Assembly (NCBI GenBank): GCA_015680685.1
Contig: MNCI01033465.1
Coordinates: 256,491 to 307,668 of the forward strand
DNA: 51,178 nt
Reading direction: 5' to 3'
From: Gnetum montanum
Lineage: Eukaryota; Streptophyta; Gnetopsida; Gnetales; Gnetaceae
How positions within the stretch are numbered: position 1 is the first letter of the stretch; each line of letters starts with the position of its first letter. The translations under genes were made by a program, and so were the position numbers. Shown piece by piece: positions 44,288-51,178 of this stretch. The notes under the pieces were generated by a model. That model was not told the origin of the DNA. It was given only the letters and a program-made list of their open reading frames with translations, and made no database searches.

Positions 44288-45490
44288 TTATGGAGAGTTT
44301 ATCTTAAGAGGGTGAAGGGGGGGGGATCGGTTAAGATACTTAAAGAATTCCTTACAGTGCTCATCTTGTATGTTTAGCCAAGTGAGTCGACTTTTAATCA
44401 AGGCACCTTGTGCCTTATATAATTCCCAATGTTGAAAGGCAATACGGTCTCTAGCAAGCTCCCCTTGAAGGTGACTATTGAAGGGATCATCAGTTAGTTT
44501 AGTCGTAAGGTGCTCAATGGTAGAGCATATGTTGGTGTACTCTTGTCGAGAGCAAGAGGCAACTTCCTTACCAAAATGACGGGCGAAACTCCTAACTCTA
44601 CTAGTAGTTCGAAGCCACCAATGGATCCAACCCGTTGAACCTAAGGGTCTTGGTTCAGCATTCCAAAGGCTAGAAAGAAGTTGTTGGGCGGAAGGAGAAG
44701 AGAAACATTGGCTATGTAACCTAAAGAGATGATAATTCCGTCGTTGGTGGTCATTATGGATTTGCATAGATAAAGTAATAGGGAAATGATCAGATAAGGT
44801 TGCGTGTTGGTGGACTTTAGTAGTAGAAAGGGTCTGCCAAAAAGAAAGGGTGGAAAAGTAATACCTATCTAGCCGACTATAAATGCGAGCCTGCCCCTTA
44901 CGAAGATTGTTCCAAGTGAAGCTGTTTAGAGAGCCACTAACAGTGTTTGTGATGTCGTCCGAGAGATAGAAACGTTTCTTAAAATTTGACCAGGCTTGAA
45001 ATTCTTGATGCGGAAGTTGAGAGAAAACACCCCCAAGCTTGTCATGAGAGAATTCCATCATGTTAAAATCGCCACCAAAAATCCAAGGAATAGAAGGGAG
45101 GCTATGAGTGAGTTCATGCCACAGCTGGGCGCGTTCGGTAGAGTCGTTGGGGGCATAAATAGAACAAACTCTGAAGGGACCATGTGAGGATGAGAAAATA
45201 GCCCAGGTCACTCGGTGACCTAAATCAGACCCGTGCTGAAGGAGTTTGTCTTTCCAATAAGCTGGATACAGAATGGCTGCGCCACCTTTGCCACACTCAT
45301 GCGAAGTAGCAAGAACGGAAGAATGGGGAAGAAACTTGTGGGCTGAAAAGGATAATTGTTTGGCTAAGATCTTGATTTCTTGGAGGAGGAGGAAATCCAA
45401 AGTGAGATTTAAGCTAGAGATAAAGTTGCTGGCTCTTTTGCGACGAAGCCTATCAGTTAGGCCTTAGACATTCCAAGATAGGAAGTTCAT
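44288..45490 (-). pseudogene. LINE ORF2, APE-like endonuclease part (stop at codon 9, frameshift at end)
   Basis: Nicks target DNA to prime reverse transcription. ORF2 ATG at 45490-45488 overlaps the ORF1 TGA as ATGA. It reads MNFLSWNV, then TAA (45466-45464) where the family has Arg, then continues open to 44288. Catalytic motifs: LLLQEIK (Glu about 38), IYAPND, FGGDFNMMEF (Asp 141, Asn 143), RLDRYYFS and LSDHFPITL (233-235). It ends at TAA 44288 in another frame from the RT, after a C9 tract; the same TAA region also blocks the other frames, so more than one lesion separates the two parts. Confidence 0.9.
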
Positions 45491-46288
45491 GGAGAAGCTC
45501 TAGTTGTTATGAGTGACAAGGTGGTAGAAGGATTGGGGTTAGGAGTGTCAGTTGTCGTAGTAGAGGAAAGAATGGCAAAGGAGTTGTTGGTATTTACAAT
45601 TAAAGCTGGGTTAGTTTTGGGCAGAGGAGAGGAAGGAGGAGTGGTGGTGTTAGATGCTTTAGCCCTTTTCCTTCCCCCGACCATAACAAACTCATCTTGT
45701 ACAAGTGAGTCTTGGATTGATTGTGAGTAGATGATTGGTGCTTTAGACTTGGCCTTGATGAGAGAATGGGATTGAGAGACTCTTGCCTTGAGAGTAGCAG
45801 ATGAGGAAGAAAGGTGTGAAACATTGTTAGAAGTAGAACCGAACTTAATGGGAGCAATTGGTGGGTTAGGTTGAGGAGTGACTACAGGACTGGATTTGGG
45901 AGGATTGGTTTGAGATTTTTTCTTAGCTAGAAAGGGACAGGTGGAAATGTGGTGCTCTGCACGATGGAAGTAGCTACAGGAGTTAGGAAGATAAAAATAG
46001 TCAACCTTTTGTTTAAAAACCTTGCCTCCAGCTCCTAAATTTAAAATGGTTTTTTTTTTGGAAATGTCTAGTTCAATACAATAGCGATGATAGTGAGCCC
46101 CATTAACCTCAATTCCACGTTCAGAGATGACTCGACCTAAGGTGCTAACTATGTCTCACTCAAGAGGTGAAAAGATTAAAGGAAGATGAGGGAGCTCTAC
46201 ATAACAAGGGATAATATTAAAGGCTGGGTCACTGACATTAAAATCAAATTTCCAGGCCCGGGCGATGAGTGTAGCATTATGAGCAGGG
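45487..46288 (-). pseudogene. LINE ORF1, C-terminal part (RNA-binding, knuckle damaged)
   Basis: One frame from the 5' truncation at 46288 to TGA 45489-45487, broken by TGA at 46158-46156. The upstream portion (TLIARAWKFDF, VELPHLPLIFSPLE) resembles the DUF4283-like domain of plant LINE ORF1 proteins. Then comes CSYFHRAEHHISTC (about 45985-45944), a C-X2-C-X4-H-X4-C knuckle in which the second Cys is Phe, a one-base change. The tail is rich in Ser, Thr, Pro and Lys. The protein normally coats LINE RNA. Confidence 0.8.
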
Positions 46289-46306
46289 AAACCTTGCAGC
46301 ATATGG
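46289..46306. repeat. LINE target-site duplication, right copy (18 bp)
   Basis: AAACCTTGCAGCATATGG, identical to 41326-41343 and adjoining the 5'-truncated end of the LINE. Confidence 0.95.
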
Positions 46307-46796
46307 ACTAAGCTAAATAGGAATTTAATTATTTTTAAATGTTTAAATGCTTTCTTAGATAATTAATCTCTCTCAACCCTCAACTCTCCTAGTTAAGTGC
46401 ATTCAATACGACCACTTCGAGCATGTGTGTAACACTTGGTAACCCAGTAACGAGTAGCGTTTGGTAATCCCAGCAGCGTTACATTGGTTCAGGGTGTGTA
46501 CAGTAAGAGGGAACGGATACTGGTGCTAGGACGATTAGACCTTAGTTAGTGATTAGTTAATCGAAATTAGTTATTTAGTATTCTTCACCCTTTCCTCTTA
46601 GCATAGGTGTTAAAAAGATAAAAGACATAAAAATCATGTACCTCAAGCTCACTTAACCATACAATCGTGAAAAGTACAAGTAAGCTTGGGAAGACAACAA
46701 TTGATTAACCTTAAGTGTTCCATAAGGCACGTAAGCACTTAGTCCTTAGAGTTCGACCAGATCGCATGTGAAATGCTCGTATTCATATGGTTGAGT
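46289..46796 (+). repeat. 3' LTR of element C, right part
   Basis: Begins with the right copy of the 18-bp duplication (46289-46306), then follows the C 5' LTR (CTAAGCTAAATAGG, GTAACCCAGTAACGAG) to ATGGTTGAGTG near 46796. The final 22 or so bases up to CTCATCA are lost; B integrase sequence follows at once. Confidence 0.9.
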
Positions 46797-48031
46797 GTTT
46801 GTGGGAACCATTATGTAGGGAGACACAACCATTAAAATCATGATGGTAGGGTACTATTGGTCAACACTCTTTAGGGATGCCCACTAATTTTTTTGCTCTT
46901 GTCATCACTGTCAATGAGATGGTGGGATGATTGATTGAATGGAGGAACCTCAGTAGTGGATTCAACTATTGGAACCTTTCAACATATGGGGCATAGAATT
47001 CATGGGTCCCATCACATCCATGTCAAATAGAAAGACATACATAATAGTTGTTGTCAACTATTATACCAAATGGGTAGAAGCAATAGCCATCACCAACTGT
47101 ACATCTTCCATTATAGCTTGGTTTGTACAAAAAATATTGTAAATAGGTTTGGAATGCCACATGCACTAATTTCTGACAATGGTACTCATTTTATAGGTTC
47201 TACTTTTCAAAAGCTCATGTAAGGAGTTGAACATAAGCTAAAAACACCCTACCAACCCAAGCCAATAATTAAGCAAAGGCTACCAATAGGAAGATCACTA
47301 AGATCTTAACTTGAATAATTAGCAAATATAGGAGAGACTGGTGCACAAAAGTGAATGATTCCCTTTGGTCCTATCACTCTACATAGAAGCTCCCTATAGG
47401 CTACTCTCCCTATGAGCTAGTCTACGAAAAATTACTACCTCTTCCAATTCAATCTAAGCTCTGTACATTTTCAACATTCTATGACCTAGACCTTCACTTG
47501 GGCCTAGCACAAAAAGAGAGATTGATCAACCTTAATGTGCTAGATGAATATTGGTTGGTATTCTTGTCTTTAAGTGAAGTGCACAAATCATTCATTGAAT
47601 AATGCCATGACCTTAGAATATGGAAGGTGAAATTTCAACCTAGAAATAAGGTCCTCTACTAGAACCCCACACATGTACCTCAACAAACTAAGTTTCAAAC
47701 ATTGTGGGAAGGGCCTTACATCATTTATGAAACCTTTCCTTTAGGGGCCATGTTAATTTACAAACCTTAGAGCCCAAACAAGAAACAATTGATCAACATG
47801 CAACAACTAAAACCTTTCCATGAGTCTAAGTAAGCTAGTGAAATCAACACCTCATTGAATGAACAACCACACTCAATCTTTCAAATCTCCTACATTCAAC
47901 TTAGTTGTGGGGGAGATGGCCATTCATGCTAATCATTAAACTAGTTCTTTGGCTTTTCTACTTTTTTGTTTTATACCTTTTTGTTTTACACTTTGTTATT
48001 TTTCCAAATTCTTCTCTTACGACATCGTTAG
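46797..48031 (+). pseudogene. Element B, right part: integrase, pol C-terminus and start of post-pol region
   Basis: Continues the integrase cut at 34731. Readable: CGNHYVGRH-like zinc-domain remnant, IKIMMVGYYW, WGIEFMGPITSMSN (first catalytic Asp now Glu), ISDNGTHF (about 47170-47195, second Asp kept) and the C-terminal part to IQLSCGGDGHSC, ending near 47931. The DNA of this tail, TTAGTTGTGGGGGAGA (47901-47916), is the same purine-rich motif as in A and C. About 100 bases of post-pol sequence follow, then E inserts after GACATCGTTAG. Confidence 0.82.
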
Positions 48032-48057
48032 TGATGAGACGCGACATGCACTGTGCT

Positions 48058-48163
48058 GCGATATCGCTTATGCGATATCACGGCCACCGCGATATCGCAT
48101 CCCATGCGATATTGTGTACACGATATCGCGTCTTTCCCTACGATATCGCGTACGCAATATCGC
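48058..48163 (+). promoter_or_regulatory. Array of seven GCGATATCGC-like palindromes in the E U3
   Basis: Copies at 48058, 48072, 48089, 48106, 48120, 48140 and 48154, each 10 bases with core GATATC, GATATT or AATATC; two are perfect palindromes GCGATATCGC. Spacing is 14 to 20 bases. The array ends 17 bases before the TATA box, so it is placed as a proximal enhancer or silencing target. F and C carry weaker versions; A has AGGCCT inverted repeats there instead. Confidence 0.7.
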
Positions 48164-48179
48164 GGTCCGCCACCATATC

Positions 48180-48187
48180 TATAAATA
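48180..48187 (+). promoter_or_regulatory. TATA box of the E LTR promoter
   Basis: TATAAATA in ATCTATAAATAAGAGG, a sequence kept in nearly the same form in C and F. Transcript start expected near 48215, opening the R region. Confidence 0.75.
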
Positions 48188-48308
48188 AGAGGCGGCACTC
48201 CCCTCATTTCCCAATCCTAGCTAGAAGTAGCGAAGCTCTAGCAGATTGATCACTCCAGAGTTAGAATTTTTCCCATGTGCCCGCAGTAGGAGTCCTAAAG
48301 TGAACGGC

Positions 48309-48361
48309 TCTTTATTCGAGCAGCTTGTAACCTGAACCCAAGTTGTGTACGGCAATAAAGA
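48309..48361 (+). promoter_or_regulatory. R-region hairpin enclosing the poly(A) signal (E LTR)
   Basis: Arms TCTTTATT (48309-48316) and AATAAAGA (48354-48361) are perfectly complementary; the second contains the AATAAA signal (48354-48359). All LTRs in the window have the pair; the solo LTR at 25931 has a matching one-base deletion in both arms. Confidence 0.65.
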
Positions 48362-48435
48362 CGAACTTGTTTGGATAAACCTTGCAGCACGTGGTTTCAT
48401 TTATTGCTTTATTTCCTGCTTTCCTAGTGCGTTCA

Positions 48436-48734
48436 AGTACGACTTGATTACGAGCGTCTACGGACGTGTACGGCTAGTCAAGGAATCGGCTGCTTGACGC
48501 AATGCATGAGTACGACTCAATTACGAGCATTGGATGCTTGGTAACCCAGTAGCGTATTCCAGGATTCTGCGCTTGGTAACTCCCGGGTCTAATGTGTACG
48601 GCTAGTTGAGGAATCGGCTGCTCATTGCTAGGCTAGATCGTGTGATAAGTACGACTTAGTTACGAGCACCCACGGGTGTGTACGGCTGGCTAAGGAATCG
48701 GCTGCTTATCACACGTAGGCTAAATAGGTGCCTC
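48436..48734 (+). repeat. Three tandem units in the E LTR
   Basis: Units start at 48436, 48509 and 48648, each with AGTACGACT---TTACGAGC and GTGTACGGCT-G---AGGAATCGGCTGCT. F and the 18074 LTR piece have a single counterpart. Confidence 0.8.
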
Positions 48735-49134
48735 AGTACGACCACTTCGAGCACTTGCGTTACGTGTGGCGATCCCAGTAACGATTAGCGTTTGGTAAGC
48801 TGCAGTTGCATAGTTCAGGGTGTGTCCGGTAAGTGGGAACGGATGCTGACGCTAGTTAATTTAGACTTAGATCTTAGTTAGAGTTAGTTTAGTTTTCTCA
48901 ACCCTTTCTCCTGGTAGCATAGAAGATAAGCCAAAAATACCAAAAAAATCACATACCTCAGACTTGCTTAACCATACACCGTGACACTTACAAGCAAGCC
49001 TGGGAAGACAACGAACGATTAACCCCAAGTGTTTCTTGTGGTGTTAAGGCATTTAGTCTGCGGAGTTCGACCGGATCGCGCGTGCACGCTCGTATTCGTA
49101 TGGTTGAGTGTAGGGGTACCTCGCCACTCATCAT

Positions 49135-49152
49135 TGGCGCCGTTGCCAGGGA
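49135..49152 (+). other. Primer binding site, tRNA-Asp (element E)
   Basis: TGGCGCCGTTGCCAGGGA, one mismatch in 18 to the complement of the plant tRNA-Asp(GTC) 3' end. The cleanest site in the window, and it identifies the primer for the whole family. Confidence 0.92.
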
Positions 49153-49280
49153 CTAAGTGTTTTTTACGCCAATTGAACATAAGGGATATCACTCACATCG
49201 TTGTGAGCCTAAAACGAACCTTAGGGTTAATCAGTTAATTCAGAACATAAATAACGGTGAAAATTAGCACACCATTAGAA

Positions 49281-51178
49281 ATGGCTTCTTCTCATGCAAT
49301 CAACTCACCTAAGGACAATACAGGAGAAAGTCAGGATCATACGCATAACCGAAATCAACCATGTCCTCAACAATCCAAAGTCACATATACTCATCCCGAT
49401 GAGTATGTGCCGGATTTTACCTTTGTTTTCCATCAAGATGAGCAACTGCGGTGGAGAGACATGCAAGGTAACATCGTGTTACCCCCAGATCGATCCGCTC
49501 CCAACATGCTTTCCCGTGCTTTGGTACAGTATGGCATGCATGAGCTGCTTGCTGAATACGTTTTGGATGATTATGACACAAGGGATTATCATCCCACAAA
49601 TGCCCAACGTATTCGGGATGCAAGGCAGGAGAGCCAACATTCACTATTGAAGGGCAAGGTTCCCCACGTCATTAGTGAAATAGGAGAAGAGGAACCCCTC
49701 ACGATGGGTTTCTTAGAAAATGATGTTCCTCCTCCTCACTCTAGTGAAGAGGTTAGGCATCAGGGCCTTAGATCAACGATACATATTCCAGGCTCTGATC
49801 CCCGTGAGCACCAGCTGTTCACGGCAGGAACAACTACTCACACTAATGACGGACTCGTTGATCGTCACAACGATCGGGGCCGAAGCAGCCGAAGAGAAGG
49901 CAAGAAACATCACCATGGTGATGGATCCCCTTCTTCTTCTCCTTCATCTCATCATTCACCCTCTCCTTCCACATCTGGGCGCAGCCACCATGAGCATAAC
50001 GCGGAGAGTAAAGGTAAAAGAGATGAAATGCCTCGACAGGAAGGTCGAGAGGAGTTAGGACAAGGGCAAGGACGTAGGGAGAATAGGGAACCACCACGTA
50101 GACATCACAGACGTCATGAAAGAGATGATCATGACGAACCCCTATTCGCAACCCGAAGCATGCTTGATATTAGAGAGGCAGTTAGGATTCCCACAAGGCA
50201 TTTAAAGGACAGTAGGATCAAGCGTTTGGACATAAATAATATCCCACGTTTTGAAGGGGGATACAACGCTGATCCTCAGCATCATTTACAGGCATTCCAC
50301 GATGCCTGTGCCTTGCAGAACATAGATAATGAGTGGCAGAAACTCAAGTTGTTCCCTAGGACACTCACTAAAGAAGCAGAGAGCTTGTACCGGTCCTTAG
50401 AACCAGAAACCATCAGGTGGTGGAGTACGATGCTTGAATTATTCAACAACAAATATCAGACGTACTCCAAAGTGTCCAATTTGCGTAAGCAGATCCAAGG
50501 CTAGAAACAAGGAGCTTATCAATCCTTGGATGCTACCATGGCCCGTTATTATACACTGCTACATCGTTGCCCAGGACATGGGTACACTAAACGGGATCAA
50601 CTTCGCCACCTCGTGGATGGGCTACGAAATGAAACGAGAAGAACTCTTGGGACTTACGCCCAAGCGAGACTCTCTCAATTAAGAGCCTATGAAGTTGAAG
50701 TTTTGTTGGAACAAGTAGCGCAAGAAGAGGCTGAGCTACGTAAAAGAGAAAGTGCGGAGGAATACAACCGTGATCCCTCCCTTCGCAAGAAGGGAGTGAA
50801 ATTCTGTGATGAGGAGGATGAGTCACCACTTGAAGAGTTGGTAAACAGGAAAACCATGCCGATCCAAAAGTTAACAACGGAGGTATCGGCTAAGGTAGAC
50901 CAAATGTGGGATTCCTTAGACTCACGCTTAGAAACAGTCCTGAAAATCGTAGAGAAGTCTAAGGATGAGCAAAGTAGTGACAAAGGAAAAGTCAAGCGGA
51001 GAAACTTTAACCCTGCACATAACAAGGGTAAGGGAAAGATCTTTAACTCCGATGAGGCTGAAAATTCTGATTCAGACAATGATGGTGGATGTGAGGTCTG
51101 TTACTATGACCATCCTAAGGGATGTTGTCCAATTATCTCACATCTGCAGGAGTCTGGGGTGTATGCATTAAATCCAAG
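49281..51178 (+). CDS. gag: gag of element E (one in-frame TAG, runs off the window)
   Basis: Structural Gag. I chose ATG 49281 (ATGGCTTCTTCT) because B and C start at the same place, although an in-frame ATG lies at 49257. Residues 36-107 form a family-conserved block (YTHPDEYVPDFTF, FHQDEQLRWRD, NIVLPPDRSAPNML). Residues about 200-285 are a His/Arg/Ser-rich disordered stretch (SPSSSPSSHHSPSPSTSG). The capsid-type domain follows from about 315 (RLDINNIPRFEGGYN, LKLFPRTL, FNNKYQTYSKVSNLRK). Codon 408 is TAG (50502-50504), where C and F have Trp; the same frame then stays open to the window end: LLHRCPGHGY, GLRNETRRTLGTYAQ, and the knuckle CEVCYYDHPKGCC (residues 604-616, C-X2-C-X3-H-X4-C). 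The stop makes it a broken gene unless suppressed. Confidence 0.88.

Larger units (their letters stand above)
41344..46288 (-). mobile_element. L1-type LINE (non-LTR retrotransposon), 5'-truncated in ORF1
   Basis: A 4945-bp insertion in the C 3' LTR, flanked by perfect 18-bp duplications. On the minus strand: 3' part of ORF1 (zinc knuckle), ORF2 with an APE-type endonuclease, an RT and a zf-RVT tail, then a short 3' UTR ending in a hairpin (41345-41359) instead of a poly(A) tail. It begins inside ORF1 at 46288, the usual result of incomplete reverse transcription. The long intact RT frame suggests it is among the youngest insertions here. The lesions are few: TGA in ORF1, TAA at ORF2 codon 9, and a stop plus frameshift between endonuclease and RT. 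Confidence 0.95.
34732..46796 (+). mobile_element. Element C: Athila-like deletion derivative, nested in B, itself hit by a LINE
   Basis: Two LTRs (3' one split by the LINE and lacking its last 22 or so bases), primer site, gag, protease and post-pol region. RT, RNase H and integrase are missing: the protease-linked sequence (38950) passes within about 150 bp to the conserved pol C-terminal tail (39110-39160). Without the LINE it is about 7.1 kb. B integrase sequence flanks it on both sides (GAGGGTC, then TTTGTGGGAACC). No target duplication survives, because the 3' end lost the LTR terminus. Confidence 0.88.
48032..49133 (+). repeat. 5' LTR of element E
   Basis: Starts TGATGAGACGCG, ends CCACTCATCA. 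U3 has seven GATATC-type words (48058-48163), TATAAATA at 48180-48187, R hairpin 48309-48361 and an expanded tandem repeat 48436-48734 that makes it longer (1102 bp) than the LTRs of A, B, C and F. Confidence 0.93.
48032..51178 (+). mobile_element. Element E: Athila-like retrotransposon, 5' part, best preserved copy
   Basis: 5' LTR, primer site and gag to the window end. CpG-rich, with an almost clean primer site and a gag frame with a single stop, so it is probably the youngest LTR element here. Inserted into the B post-pol region. Pol and the 3' LTR lie beyond the window. Confidence 0.92.

Noticed and set aside
45509-45730. Plus-strand frame in LINE ORF1 region
   Set aside because: Antisense of LINE ORF1; no motif.
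50434-50682. 82-codon plus-strand frame over the gag TAG
   Set aside because: Out of frame with gag; the gag frame resumes directly after the TAG with family motifs, so no frameshift product is needed.

Overview
The window is nuclear DNA of a seed plant with a large, repeat-choked genome. A gymnosperm would fit best, but that is inference from the density of old nested elements. The elements are plant families: Athila-like Ty3/gypsy elements primed by tRNA-Asp, chromovirus-like gypsy remnants primed by initiator tRNA-Met, and a plant L1-type LINE with a zf-RVT tail. A 157-base N run (18202-18358) and a single N (20282) show it is a draft assembly. There is no operon, rRNA gene or intact multi-exon gene that I recognise.

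Layout. 1-2223 is the 5' part of an Athila-like element on the minus strand (called F: gag, PBS, LTR), lying beside or inserted into a minus-strand chromovirus-like remnant (G, 2224 to about 5150: RT, protease, gag, PBS, LTR start). 5200-6345 is a decayed minus-strand CCR4/angel-type exonuclease-like pseudogene. 6346-8694 is degenerate intergenic DNA with short tandem repeats. At 8695-8834 a second chromovirus-type LTR (H) begins, and element A (8840-20530, with matching 5-bp target duplications ATAGG) is inserted in it. A has two LTRs, PBS, gag, protease, RT, RNase H, integrase, a long post-pol region with an extra ORF, and a foreign minus-strand LTR piece beside the assembly gap.

20536-25930 is the least repeat-like part. 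It holds a three-copy tandem repeat and a candidate host gene start on the minus strand (TATA box, strong plant start context, 48-codon ORF). A plus-strand solo LTR (25931-26848), a tRNA-derived SINE-like piece (about 27071-27225) and a minus-strand solo LTR (27848-28707) follow.

The last 22 kb is one nest. Element B (28713-34731, resuming at 46797-48031) was split by element C (34732-46796). C's 3' LTR was split by a LINE (41344-46288, flanked by perfect 18-bp target duplications). B's 3' part was then entered by element E (48032 to the window end), whose gag is the best preserved of the set.

The five Athila-like copies (A, B, C, E, F), the solo LTRs and LTR pieces make one superfamily, so they can be compared with each other. 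That comparison shows a conserved hairpin around the LTR poly(A) signal with a co-varying deletion, a variant gag zinc knuckle, a repeated stop at one gag tryptophan codon, a duplicated polypurine-like motif, and a covarying hairpin plus an extra ORF in the post-pol region. C has lost RT, RNase H and integrase and could have moved only with help from relatives. The most interesting material is this comparative signal, the LINE and the small candidate host gene; I see no intact novel enzymatic system.
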